Shown: piece after piece, positions 51,881-60,022 of the stretch
How the letters are laid out: every line of letters begins with the position of its first letter
Position numbering within the stretch: the stretch's first letter is position 1
Assembly (NCBI GenBank): GCA_031261395.1
Contig: JAISJT010000007.1
Location: 1 to 60,022, forward strand
From: Eubacteriales Family XIII. Incertae Sedis bacterium
Lineage (GTDB): Bacteria; Bacillota; Clostridia; Peptostreptococcales; Anaerovoracaceae
Reading direction: 5' to 3'
Length of the DNA stretch: 60,022 bases
Notes under the pieces: model-generated
The model's database searches: none
Told to the model about the DNA's origin: nothing
The model's input: only the letters and a program-made list of their open reading frames with translations
Translations under genes and position numbers: made by a program

Positions 51881-51978
51881 CAAAATATTTTTTCCAATCA
51901 CTTGTGAAACGATGGTATAATTGGGGTGCGGCGCAGGCTGTGCCCTATTTTTTTGTGTCAAAATAAGTGAGGATGCAA

Positions 51979-52758
51979 ATGGAAAGAAATTTATTGACAA
52001 AGGTCCGAAAACTCAACTGGGTGCTGCAAGAGAGTACGACGGGTGCGTTTTCATTCCCGGATCTTGCGACCATCCTGTCAGAACTCATCGACGGAAATGT
52101 CTATATCATCGATGTGAACGGGATGCTGCTGGGTGTTCACTATACGATCAGGTCGGATAGTTCGGCGATCGAAGACCCTGAGACCGGTCTCGATGTCATG
52201 CCAAAGGAATACAATGATGAACTGCTCAAGGTGGCAGAGACGCAGTCCAATTTGAAGGGCGAAGAAGCGCTGAAAATCTTCAAATACGACTATGATACCT
52301 ATGAGAAATTACATACTGTCATCCCGGTCATGGGCGGGCGGGAACGCGTCGGAACGCTTGTACTCACGCGCTATGAGCCCGAGTTCGGGGATGAAGATCT
52401 TGTGCTCGGAGAGTACGGGGCGACCGTGGTGGGACTCGAAATCAAGCGGATCCAGACATTGCGGCGGTTGGATGATGAACGCATCCGGGCGACGGTGCAA
52501 AAGGCGATCAGTACGCTGTCATACTCTGAAGTCGACGCAGTGCAGCAGATTTTTGCGGAGCTCGACGGTACGGAGGGATTGCTGGTTGCCAGCAAGATCG
52601 CCGATCGTTCCGGCATCACGCGTTCCGTCATCGTCAATGCGCTGAGGAAATTAGAAAGCGCCGGCGTGATCGAATCGCGTTCGCTCGGCATGAAGGGCAC
52701 GCACATCAAGATCCTCAACGACAAGTTCATCGGGGAACTGAAAAAACACATTTTCTGA
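51979..52758 (+). CDS. codY: GTP-sensing global transcriptional regulator CodY
   Basis: Pleiotropic repressor that senses GTP and branched-chain amino acids and controls nutrient-limitation genes. 259 residues from the ATG at 51979, exactly the usual length. N-terminal GAF domain (about 1-155; LNWVLQESTTGAFSFPDLATILSELIDGNVYIIDVNG), then the winged helix with ASKIADRSGITRSVIVNALRKLESAGVIESRSLGMKGTHIKI (about 201-243). Its presence is largely restricted to Firmicutes. Follows hslU by 128 bp. Confidence 0.97.
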   Translation: MERNLLTKVRKLNWVLQESTTGAFSFPDLATILSELIDGNVYIIDVNGMLLGVHYTIRSDSSAIEDPETGLDVMPKEYNDELLKVAETQSNLKGEEALKIFKYDYDTYEKLHTVIPVMGGRERVGTLVLTRYEPEFGDEDLVLGEYGATVVGLEIKRIQTLRRLDDERIRATVQKAISTLSYSEVDAVQQIFAELDGTEGLLVASKIADRSGITRSVIVNALRKLESAGVIESRSLGMKGTHIKILNDKFIGELKKHIF

Positions 52759-52764
52759 TTGCCG

Positions 52765-53391
52765 ATGCGGCCTTATTTGACGGTGGCCGGCGCAGGGGAG
52801 GCAGAGCAAACGGTGGAGCGCTCTCGCTTTATCGGCTATGTACGCCATGCAGAAACGCCTGAGGAATGCGAGGTTTTTTTCGATGAAGTACGCCGCCTGC
52901 ACCGCACAGCGACGCACAATGTGCCCGCCTATGCGCTCGGTCCTGCGGCCGCGCTCCAGTGGGCCGGAGACGACGGCGAGCCGCGCGGTACCTCCGGCGC
53001 ACCCATCGTACATATGTTGGTTTCGGAAGGCATCAGTGATACGGCTGTGATCGTCACGCGGTATTTTGGCGGGATCAAACTCGGTACGGGCGGTCTGATG
53101 CGCGCCTATACCGGTACGGCAAAACTGGCGATTGCCGCGGCCGGATTGGCAGAGGTTGCACAGCGCCTCGTAATCACGGTAGAATTGGACTATTCGGCAT
53201 ACAATCGGGTCAAGGGAGAAAGCGGCGAGTTTTTTACGCTTGGTCCGGCCACGTTTGCGGATAAGGTGCGTACGGAACTGGTCACGTCCGCGGAAAAGCG
53301 GACAGCGGCGCTGGCAGCTCTGCAGGCGGTGGCGCCGGGCGCCGTGATGATTTCAGAAGAGACAAGGGTAGTAAGGACGCTGCTTGAATGA
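52765..53391 (+). CDS. YigZ/IMPACT family protein
   Basis: 208 residues of the UPF0029/IMPACT family, whose bacterial role is unsettled. N-terminal IMPACT domain with ERSRFIGYVRHAETPEEC, GDDGEPRGTSGAPIVHML and VTRYFGGIKLGTGGLMRAYTG (about 20-120); C-terminal DUF1949-like domain. ATG 52765 is used; a TTG at 52759 is possible. Overlaps the next gene by four bases (ATGA). Confidence 0.88.
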   Translation: MRPYLTVAGAGEAEQTVERSRFIGYVRHAETPEECEVFFDEVRRLHRTATHNVPAYALGPAAALQWAGDDGEPRGTSGAPIVHMLVSEGISDTAVIVTRYFGGIKLGTGGLMRAYTGTAKLAIAAAGLAEVAQRLVITVELDYSAYNRVKGESGEFFTLGPATFADKVRTELVTSAEKRTAALAALQAVAPGAVMISEETRVVRTLLE

Positions 53392-54065
53392 AAAAAAATG
53401 CAATCATTAACACGGGGAATGCACGGATTTTTACGAAGTTTTCTCCAAAAGAACAAGAGGATATTCTCGCTTTTGGGAATGCGACAACGCAGGTTTTTTC
53501 CAAAGAGGAAACGATTCTATCGGAAGGAAGCCGCCTGAATAACATCATGCTCCTTCTTGAAGGGCGCGTACAGGGCGTCCATTTTCATGAGGATGGAACG
53601 CTTGATCTGGTGGAGCTCTTTCTTGCGGGCGATCTCATCGGACTGGATATTGTCTGTTCGCCATCGCGCCGGTGTCCTTTCAGCCTTTGTGCGCTTGACG
53701 AATGCTGTATTGTCTCGGTCGACTATGATGCTCTGTTTTCCGAAAAATTGGATCCGGATGCGATGCGAAAATTGCACGAAAATATGATTCACGAGCTTTC
53801 CCTTAACAACCTGAAGCGTTTGCACAAAATCGAAGTGCTGTACCGCAAATCCCTGCGCGAACGCATCTGCGTCTTTCTGCGCAACCGCGCAATGCTGGTA
53901 GGTGATCGTTTTGTCGAGGTCGATATGGATCGCGAACAGTTTGCACAGTATCTTGGCGTCAATCGCAGTTCACTCTCGCATGAACTCGCTATGATGCGCC
54001 AGGACGGGCTGATCGAATTTCGCAAGGGAAGTTTCACGATCCTGTCCGACGAGGTATTTCGGTGA
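53388..54065 (+). CDS. Crp/Fnr family transcriptional regulator with a cysteine cluster
   Basis: 225 residues. An N-terminal cyclic-nucleotide-binding-like fold (about 15-130) joins a C-terminal Crp-type winged helix (DREQFAQYLGVNRSSLSHELAMMRQDGLIEFRKGSFTIL, about 180-218). Cys90, 96, 101, 106 and 107 form a CX5CX4CX4CC cluster in the beta-roll, where typical clostridial Crp-like proteins have none. The effector is unknown; an Fe-S or thiol redox sensor is possible. It overlaps the upstream gene (ATGA) and mnmA (GTGA), so it may sit in an operon with sulfur-transfer enzymes. Confidence 0.85.
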   Translation: MKKNAIINTGNARIFTKFSPKEQEDILAFGNATTQVFSKEETILSEGSRLNNIMLLLEGRVQGVHFHEDGTLDLVELFLAGDLIGLDIVCSPSRRCPFSLCALDECCIVSVDYDALFSEKLDPDAMRKLHENMIHELSLNNLKRLHKIEVLYRKSLRERICVFLRNRAMLVGDRFVEVDMDREQFAQYLGVNRSSLSHELAMMRQDGLIEFRKGSFTILSDEVFR

Positions 54066-55141
54066 AGGCACTGATCGCCATGAGCGGCGGTGTGGACAGT
54101 TCGGTAGCTGCTTTGCTCACGATGCGCGCCGGCTATGAATGCGTCGGCGTGACGATGAAACTCTTTGAGAACGAAGATGCGGGAGAACCGCAGGATCGTC
54201 CTTGTTGTTCGCTTTCCGGCGCTGCCGATGCGGCGCGTGTCTGTGCCGATCTGAAAATCCCTCACTACGTCTTTGACTTCACGGAGGAGTTCAGGCAAGA
54301 GGTGATCGAGCGCTTTGCGGGGGCCTACGAACGGGGGGAAACCCCGAACCCCTGCATCGACTGCAACGAGTTTTTGAAATTCGGGCGGCTGCTTGACCGA
54401 GCCCGGCAGATGGGTTTTGACAAGGTGGTGACCGGGCACTATGCCGTAATAAAGGACGGCTGCCGGCTCATGCGTGCGGCTGACACGGCCAAAGACCAGA
54501 CATATTTTTTGTATTCTATGACGCCCGATCAACTCAGACACGTAGATTTTCCGCTGGGTGCGCTGACAAAGCCGGAGGTGCGGGCGATTGCGGCGGAAGC
54601 CGGATTTGTTACGGCGAAGAAAGCGGAGAGCCAGGACATCTGCTTTGTGACCAAGGGCGGCTATGCGGCTTTTATTGAAGGCTACCGCGGAAAGGCGGCC
54701 GTTCCCGGATCTTTCGTGGATACGGAGGGGCATCGGCTCGGCGAACATCGCGGGATCATGCACTATACGGTCGGTCAGCGCAAGGGGCTTGGCGTCGCGC
54801 TTGGGCGGCCTGTCTTTGTGAAGGAGATCCGGCCTGAAACGAACGAGGTCGTGCTGACGGACGAGGCTGAGATTTTTTCCGAGAGGATCGAAGTAGCGAA
54901 TATCAACTGGATTGGGGCAGAGGACCGTCCCCTGTCCCGCCTGTCCCGCGCGGAGGTGGCTATCCGCTACGGCGCTGTGCCTGCGCCCGCTACGATCTGC
55001 GCAGATCCGGGCGCACCGGAACCGGACGCAGGGCGGGCGTACATCGTTTTTGACGCCCCGGTGCGCGCGCCGGCGAAAGGGCAGGCGGCGGTTTTTTACA
55101 TAGGCAACGAGGTGCTTGGAGGAGGACGTATCATTGGATGA
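54062..55141 (+). CDS. mnmA: tRNA-specific 2-thiouridylase MnmA
   Basis: Adds sulfur to U34 of tRNA Lys, Glu and Gln. 359 residues, GTG start overlapping the crp-like stop. ATP-pyrophosphatase loop SGGVDSS (8-14), catalytic Cys98 (TPNPCIDCN) and persulfide Cys194 (SQDICFV), GHYA near 125 and the HYTVGQRKGLG segment. The 3' end overlaps larE. Two ATP-dependent sulfur-handling enzymes in a row suggests a shared sulfur supply. Confidence 0.95.
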   Translation: MKALIAMSGGVDSSVAALLTMRAGYECVGVTMKLFENEDAGEPQDRPCCSLSGAADAARVCADLKIPHYVFDFTEEFRQEVIERFAGAYERGETPNPCIDCNEFLKFGRLLDRARQMGFDKVVTGHYAVIKDGCRLMRAADTAKDQTYFLYSMTPDQLRHVDFPLGALTKPEVRAIAAEAGFVTAKKAESQDICFVTKGGYAAFIEGYRGKAAVPGSFVDTEGHRLGEHRGIMHYTVGQRKGLGVALGRPVFVKEIRPETNEVVLTDEAEIFSERIEVANINWIGAEDRPLSRLSRAEVAIRYGAVPAPATICADPGAPEPDAGRAYIVFDAPVRAPAKGQAAVFYIGNEVLGGGRIIG

Positions 55142-55961
55142 AGTGACAAAGACAAATTATGAGCGCTTGCTCGCTGTGATAAGGCCGTATGAAAAGGCGG
55201 TGGTTGCGTTTTCGGGCGGCGTGGACTCGACGCTTTTGGCGTTGGCCTCGGTCGAGGCTCTGGGCCGTGACAATTTGCTTTGCGTCACGGCGCGTTCGGC
55301 GTCGTTTCCCGAGCGGGAACTCAAAGCGGCGGCCGATTTTTGCGCGGCTCACGGAATCGCGCATCAAATCTGCGATTCGGAAGAACTCGACATCGACGGT
55401 TTCGCCAAAAACCCCTTGAACCGCTGCTATCTCTGCAAGCACGAACTGTTCTTGAAGATCACAGAAATCGCGTCTGCGTTCGGGGCAAAGGCGGTGTTCG
55501 AGGGTTCCAATGTCGATGACGAAGGCGATTATCGCCCCGGGATGCAGGCCGTTTCCGAGCTCGGCGTCAAAAGTCCTCTGCGCGAAGCCGGGTTGCCCAA
55601 GGACGAGATCCGCAGGATATCCAGGGCGCTTGGTCTGGGCACCTGGGACAAGCAATCGTTCGCCTGCCTGTCCTCGCGCTTTGTGTATGGCGAGGATATC
55701 ACGATCGAACGCCTGCATATGGTAGACCGCGCCGAGCAATGGCTGCTCGACCGTGCTTTCCGTTTTGTGCGCGTCCGTATTCACGGCAACGAAAATCCGA
55801 TCGCGCGTATCGAAGTGCTGCCCGAGGAAATCGAGCGGCTGACGGCGCCTGATATCAGGGCGCAGCTCGTCAGCGAATTCAAACAGATAGGTTTCTCGTA
55901 TATCACACTCGACCTTGTCGGTTATCGCACTGGCAGCATGAACGAAGGAGTGAATCCATGA
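55134..55961 (+). CDS. larE: ATP-dependent sulfur transferase LarE
   Basis: Inserts sulfur into the pyridinium bis-thiocarboxylate precursor of the nickel-pincer cofactor. 275 residues from a TTG at 55134 placed 8 bp after GGAGGAGG; a TTG at 55116 is less likely. SGGVDST pyrophosphatase loop (about 27), NRCYLCKHELF with a CxxC, and KQSFACLSSR with the third Cys. The three-Cys pattern is that of LarE forms described as carrying an Fe-S cluster instead of sacrificing one Cys; I infer that type. No larA, larB or larC is in the window. ATGA overlap with moxR. Confidence 0.9.
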   Translation: MDEVTKTNYERLLAVIRPYEKAVVAFSGGVDSTLLALASVEALGRDNLLCVTARSASFPERELKAAADFCAAHGIAHQICDSEELDIDGFAKNPLNRCYLCKHELFLKITEIASAFGAKAVFEGSNVDDEGDYRPGMQAVSELGVKSPLREAGLPKDEIRRISRALGLGTWDKQSFACLSSRFVYGEDITIERLHMVDRAEQWLLDRAFRFVRVRIHGNENPIARIEVLPEEIERLTAPDIRAQLVSEFKQIGFSYITLDLVGYRTGSMNEGVNP

Positions 55962-56932
55962 AAACGATACAGGAAAAGACAGAAGCCGCCGTACGGGAGG
56001 CGTCCAAGGTCATTGTCGGAAAGGAAGACCGCATTCGCCTCATACTGACTGCGGTGCTTGCCGGCGGCCATATCCTGCTCGACGATTTGCCCGGCGCAGG
56101 CAAAACGACGCTGGTCAAGACGCTGGCGCTGGTGCTCGGCTGCAGCCAGGCCCGCGTGCAGTTCACGCCGGATCTGCTGCCATCCGATGTGACGGGGCTC
56201 TCGGTTTACGACCAAAAGCTTGGCGATTTTCGCTTGCGCCTGGGGCCGATCATGACCAATCTATTTTTGGCGGATGAGATCAACCGCGCGATTCCGCGCA
56301 CGCAGGCGGCGCTGCTCGAAGCGATGGAAGAGGGACAGGTCACCATCGACGGCGAAACTATCGCTCTGCCGCAGCCTTTCCTCGTGCTTGCGACGCAAAA
56401 TCCTGTGGAACAGGAAAGCACTTTCCGCCTGCCAGCGGCGCAGATGGACCGCTTTCTCATGCGGCTCTCACTCGGCTATCCGGACAGGGAAGGCGAAGTC
56501 CTGATGCTAAAGACGGTCGGTGACGAGATCCCCTTTGATAAATTGAATCCGATTTTCGCCGAAGGCGAGCTTGCAGAAATGCAGCAGCGCGTCCTTTCAG
56601 TGCATATCAGCGACAAGGTGCTTGGCTACATAGTCAGTTTGGCGGAGGCCACGCGGCAGACGCCCTTGCTCGCGCTGCCAGCCAGTCCTCGCGGCACGCG
56701 CGCCCTATACCGGGCAGGCAAGGCCCATGCGGCGATCCACGGCCGGGACTTCGTGACTCCGGACGACATCCAAACGCTTGCGCCGTATCTGCTGCCGCAC
56801 CGCAGCCTGGTCTCCGGCGAGGCGAGACTTTCCGGCAAAACCGAAGAGGACGTCATTTGTGACATCCTGCGCACAGTACCGGCGCCAATCGATGAGGAGG
56901 AGCTGATCCTTGCCGGACCCGAACAACAATAA
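55958..56932 (+). CDS. MoxR family AAA+ ATPase
   Basis: Chaperone-like ATPase that usually activates or assembles a partner complex. 324 residues. Walker A DLPGAGKTT (about 47-55), Walker B LFLADEINRA, sensor LATQNPVEQESTFRLPAAQMDRF, and the C-terminal lid with DDIQTLAPYLLPHR. Followed by a DUF58 gene and a multi-spanning membrane protein, the classic MoxR-DUF58 arrangement. Confidence 0.94.
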   Translation: MKTIQEKTEAAVREASKVIVGKEDRIRLILTAVLAGGHILLDDLPGAGKTTLVKTLALVLGCSQARVQFTPDLLPSDVTGLSVYDQKLGDFRLRLGPIMTNLFLADEINRAIPRTQAALLEAMEEGQVTIDGETIALPQPFLVLATQNPVEQESTFRLPAAQMDRFLMRLSLGYPDREGEVLMLKTVGDEIPFDKLNPIFAEGELAEMQQRVLSVHISDKVLGYIVSLAEATRQTPLLALPASPRGTRALYRAGKAHAAIHGRDFVTPDDIQTLAPYLLPHRSLVSGEARLSGKTEEDVICDILRTVPAPIDEEELILAGPEQQ

Positions 56933-58130
56933 TACCGGCATTGAGTCGAGTTTTCTGACAAAGCCTGTCGCCATCATTTGCTGGCTTGTGCTTTGTGTAT
57001 TCGCGGCGCTGTTTGAAAAGACGGGAGTCGCACTATTTTTGGGTTTCGTCTTTGTTCTGACTTTTGTGTCTTATCTGTGGGCAAGGGCCGCTCTGAAAAA
57101 TGTAGATTTTTTGCGGCATGCGAATCATACCGGCGTTTTTCCGGGCCAGACTTTCGTGGTCGCACGAACCATTGCCAACGGCAAAGCGCTGCCGCTCATT
57201 TGGGTGGAGATACGTGAACCTTGCGGGACGGACGAGCCGGCCTCTTCGCCGCCGGAAACAATCATTTCGCACGAGGTCTACGATGAGGCAAAAGAAACGA
57301 CTATTACGACATATGAGCGGCTCTATACGCTTTCCTTGGTACACTGGTACGGTCGGGTCACCTTTCACGATACGTGGACGGCGAGGCGGCGCGGGATCAT
57401 GGAATTTGGCGATTCCTCAGTTCGTTCGGGCGACGGGTTTGGTCTTTCTGCCGTTGGCCGGACATACAAGACGCCCGAACAAAACCGCATTGTCGTCTTT
57501 CCGGCTCTTGCGGATGTATCGGTAGCCGGCATTATCAATGATATGTGGGATACGCGGTCCCGTGAGACAGGCTATCTGGAGGATCGTACTTCCATCAAAT
57601 CCGTACGCGACTATCAGGCGGGAGATCCCATGCGCAATATCAATATGCGGCTGCTCGCGCGCGGTCAGGCGATAAAGACCAATGTGTTTGAAATAGTGAC
57701 GCCCGATTCGGTCCTTTTTGTAATAGATCCGGGGTCGTTTCGTTTGGTCTCTCCCTATGTCTTTGAAGAAGCGCTGTCGGTCACCGCTTCCTTGATTGAA
57801 TCCCTGACACGCCGCGGCATCTCCGTGTCGCTTTTTGCACCGTCTTCCGTCTGGTATGAGGAAACCTGCACGCCGCCGTCCTGTGCGGATGCTGAGCGCT
57901 TCGAGATGTTGACGCTACTGGCCGCCGCTTCGGAAAAAGACGGGCCGATCAGGGGCGTACCTCCCGATTGGACGGAGGAAACGGGAAAAATCTACTATGT
58001 GGCATCGGACGCCGGCTCGGTGACAGCGTCTGCACTGCTCGGTTTGCTGCCTGAGCACAAAACCCGGATTTTGACGCCGGATGACCTCAACGCCTATCGC
58101 TGCATCGGAAAAGACAGAAAGGCTGTATGA
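56910..58130 (+). CDS. DUF58 domain membrane protein
   Basis: 406 residues, TTG start at 56910 after GAGGAGGAG and overlapping moxR by 23 bp. Two N-terminal membrane helices (about 16-55) then a soluble region; the DUF58 core is RTSIKSVRDYQAGDPMRNINMRLLARGQAIKTNVFE (about 220-255). DUF58 proteins are von-Willebrand-A-like partners of MoxR. Function unknown here. Overlaps the next gene by four bases. Confidence 0.85.
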   Translation: MPDPNNNNTGIESSFLTKPVAIICWLVLCVFAALFEKTGVALFLGFVFVLTFVSYLWARAALKNVDFLRHANHTGVFPGQTFVVARTIANGKALPLIWVEIREPCGTDEPASSPPETIISHEVYDEAKETTITTYERLYTLSLVHWYGRVTFHDTWTARRRGIMEFGDSSVRSGDGFGLSAVGRTYKTPEQNRIVVFPALADVSVAGIINDMWDTRSRETGYLEDRTSIKSVRDYQAGDPMRNINMRLLARGQAIKTNVFEIVTPDSVLFVIDPGSFRLVSPYVFEEALSVTASLIESLTRRGISVSLFAPSSVWYEETCTPPSCADAERFEMLTLLAAASEKDGPIRGVPPDWTEETGKIYYVASDAGSVTASALLGLLPEHKTRILTPDDLNAYRCIGKDRKAV

Positions 58131-59476
58131 TGAAAGCCTTTCTCTACATACTGATCCCGGTCTTTGCCAACACGGTCTTCGGATACTGTATTTTCCTCTT
58201 CGTTTCGTTCATTGGAGCCGATGTTGTGATGGACTACAATTATTTCGCGATCCTTGTCTGCGCCGTTCTTGCTTGCGTGGTCAACTATCGGATTTCGCGG
58301 CGCGAGCATACTGTTGTGTCGGTTGCCGTCGCCAATGCCGTCCTGATCGTGTTCGCTGAGATCGTTGGGTTTTCTGCAACTGACGAGATCGAGGGCATCG
58401 TCCTTCATGCCATTGCGGCCATTGTATTCTTCGCTCCTGTCGTTCACAGCATGATGCTGAGCCGCAGACCGATACGCGCCAATACGATGCTCATTTTTTG
58501 CGAATTTTCGATTGCCGGTACGGCTGCATTTTTGGGGATCGGGCTCGGTAATTTTGATGCACCGCTGTTGGCTTCTGTTCTATCCGTCATTTGTCTTGTA
58601 TTCAATCTCTTCTTGCTTTCGTCCCTTCGCACAGAAGCGCCGGTCAGCCGCAAAACGGAAGTCAAGAAACAAGTCGAGCGCGGGATGATCCTGACAGTGA
58701 TCATTACCTGTTCTGTCTTTGCCGCCGGCGCCGTCGTTGTGTTTGCCCTGCCTGCCGCGCGCGGCGCATTGTTTGGTATGATGGCGGCAATCGGAAGGTT
58801 TTTCGTATTTCTTGGCGGCTGCATCACAGATTTTTTTGCCTGGCTTTTTGAATTGCTGCCGGATCCTGCCATGCCCGATGCTGAGGCAATGCCGCAGACA
58901 GGAGATGCCGCAGCCTTTACCGGCGGAGAATTTGAAGAACTTCCGGAAATGCCGGATGCGGTCAAGATCGTCGTGATTGCGATCATTGCCGCCGTTGTGA
59001 TCGCGGTCGTCGTTCTGACTGTGGTCAAATCACGAAAAAAAAGTCTGCGTGCAAAAACGGTATTGGATGCGCAAGAGGAAATGGAGCGGGGGGACGGACC
59101 GGGGAGACTGGTCATAGCGCTTTTGCATAGAATGATTCGCTGCCTTGTTTTTTATTATAGATTATTTGAAAAAAGATACACAGAGGAAGGTTTTTTTGTC
59201 CGTCTCTCCCTGATTGCCAAAAGGAAGAAGTACGACCGCGCTTCGTCGGAAACAGCCGTATCCTATCTCAACCGTCTGACGCCGATCCTCGCGCTGGCGG
59301 ATGCCGCGAGGAAAAGCGGCCGGGAACACGGCTCGTTTGAAATGACGGCGCACTATCTGAAGGGGCTTGGCGAAAGCATCGACCGCAGACTCTACGCGCC
59401 GGACGCTTCCATAATAGTCCCTGTAAATCGTGATCTCGCACGCCATATCCTGAGCGCGGCGCGAAAGATGAGATGA
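58127..59476 (+). CDS. multi-spanning membrane protein of the MoxR-DUF58 cluster
   Basis: 449 residues, not recognised beyond its position. Seven or so membrane helices in the first 250 residues (including IADVVMDYNYFAILVCAVLACVV-like and MILTVIITCSVFAAGAVVVFAL stretches), an acidic loop, another helix (about 285-305), then a cytoplasmic C-terminal domain of about 130 residues (RMIRCLVFYYRLFEKRYTEEGFFVR) that resembles the DUF4129-like tail of transglutaminase proteins. The transglutaminase core with Cys-His-Asp, usual for the third gene of this cluster, is not present. ATGA overlap with the DUF58 gene. Confidence 0.75.
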   Translation: MMKAFLYILIPVFANTVFGYCIFLFVSFIGADVVMDYNYFAILVCAVLACVVNYRISRREHTVVSVAVANAVLIVFAEIVGFSATDEIEGIVLHAIAAIVFFAPVVHSMMLSRRPIRANTMLIFCEFSIAGTAAFLGIGLGNFDAPLLASVLSVICLVFNLFLLSSLRTEAPVSRKTEVKKQVERGMILTVIITCSVFAAGAVVVFALPAARGALFGMMAAIGRFFVFLGGCITDFFAWLFELLPDPAMPDAEAMPQTGDAAAFTGGEFEELPEMPDAVKIVVIAIIAAVVIAVVVLTVVKSRKKSLRAKTVLDAQEEMERGDGPGRLVIALLHRMIRCLVFYYRLFEKRYTEEGFFVRLSLIAKRKKYDRASSETAVSYLNRLTPILALADAARKSGREHGSFEMTAHYLKGLGESIDRRLYAPDASIIVPVNRDLARHILSAARKMR

Positions 59477-59509
59477 GCGCTTATTTGGGCCTGTGCTTTC
59501 CTTGCAAAA

Positions 59510-60022
59510 TCAAACCTCATGTGTTTTTTGATACATCAGAATGAAGCGCTGGACGTCACGCATGTGTTCGCGGGCATATTTTTCCGCCAAGTCGGGATCG
59601 CTTTTTTTGATTGCCCGCAGGATGTTTCGGTGCTGGACCGCGGATCGTTTCATACGTGCCGCCGCCGTTGCCTGCAGGAAATTGGCGCGTCCGCTTTGAT
59701 GCAGGATCCCTTCGGTGATCTGGATCATGCGTGCGTTTCCGGAGCCGGCAACCAGGAGGGTATGAAATTTGTTGTCAAAACCGATGGCCTTGCTGTACTG
59801 CCCGCTCAGAAAAGCTTCCGCGTTTTCATCTAAGCATTGTTCCATTTGCAAGATGATATCTTCCGGATGATTGACTGCGCACATCCGCGCGGCGACGCCT
59901 TCAAGCCCTTCGCGGAGCTGATGGATCTCGACGGCATCGTGCGGGCTAACGGTGGAAATCGTCACACCGCGGTTTGGGTGGAGATCGACGAAGCCTTCAT
60001 AGGAAAGCCGTTTGAGCGCTTC
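59510..60022 (-). CDS. GntR/FadR-family regulator, 5' end beyond window
   Basis: 171 visible residues of a leftward gene that enters from the right edge. The last part of the winged helix is seen (EALKRLSYEGFVDLHPNRGVTI), then an all-helical FCD effector domain: LREGLEGVAARM, FDNKFHTLLVAGSGNARM and HRNILRAIKKSDPDLAEKYAREHM with candidate metal-binding Asp/His residues. The N-terminal 50-60 residues are outside. The effector is probably a small carboxylate as in other FCD regulators. The 33-bp gap to the convergent gene has no clear terminator. Confidence 0.88.
   Translation of the reverse strand, partial: EALKRLSYEGFVDLHPNRGVTISTVSPHDAVEIHQLREGLEGVAARMCAVNHPEDIILQMEQCLDENAEAFLSGQYSKAIGFDNKFHTLLVAGSGNARMIQITEGILHQSGRANFLQATAAARMKRSAVQHRNILRAIKKSDPDLAEKYAREHMRDVQRFILMYQKTHEV

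Overview
The window looks like a chromosomal segment of an anaerobic, motile, low-oxygen-lifestyle Firmicute (class Clostridia or close to it), moderately GC-rich by eye. Evidence: the tig-clpP-clpX-lon-ysxC order, a codY gene, a CIRCE operator, a one-piece pyruvate:ferredoxin oxidoreductase, a membrane pyrophosphatase, a LonA protease, LarE and a CheC/CheD-type chemotaxis cluster. No rRNA, tRNA, phage or transposase gene was seen. Housekeeping genes fill most of the window; the accessory material sits at 2.6-3.0 kb, 38.1-38.7 kb and 41.5-47.6 kb.

Layout. 1-2.6 kb: end of an acetylornithine-type aminotransferase and an M23 peptidase. 2.6-5.9 kb: palindromic repeats, then an ECF-like sigma factor with a membrane-anchored beta-propeller protein that is placed like an anti-sigma factor. 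5.9-12.7 kb: a divergent chemotaxis cluster (cheR-cheA leftward; cheY-comFB-cheC-cheD-cheW-cheB rightward) from a shared promoter region. 12.8-24.9 kb: PFOR, HtrA, trigger factor, ClpP, ClpX, Lon, EngB, Hpt, i.e. carbon/electron flow followed by a protein quality-control block. 25-33.5 kb: PduL, homoserine dehydrogenase, RpoN, gap-pgk-tpi, membrane pyrophosphatase, SecG. 33.6-38.1 kb: an NCS1 permease and the TrkA/TrkH potassium uptake system.

38.1-38.7 kb holds a repeat element followed by what I read as a complete type I toxin-antitoxin module: a 32-residue hydrophobic peptide gene with a near-consensus promoter, a convergent antisense promoter, and an antisense terminator that folds well only on the antisense strand. 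38.7-41.5 kb is yraN-comM-dprA. In many Firmicutes dprA is followed by topA, hslVU and codY. Here a 6-kb stretch separates dprA from topA. It carries a broken higB with an intact higA, a 1207-residue secreted protein with serine-rich GLUG repeats and InlB-type repeats, and a RelB/PIN toxin-antitoxin pair, and it is bracketed by two nested near-identical direct repeats. After topA come hslV-hslU (under a perfect CIRCE) and codY.

52.8-60 kb: a tight run of overlapping genes (yigZ, a Crp/Fnr regulator with a cysteine cluster, mnmA, larE, moxR, a DUF58 protein, a membrane protein) and, at the right edge, the 3' part of a GntR/FadR-type regulator. Together the genes describe a cell that makes acetyl-CoA from pyruvate with ferredoxin reduction, probably makes acetyl phosphate through PduL, uses pyrophosphate to energise its membrane, and senses nutrients through CodY and chemotaxis.
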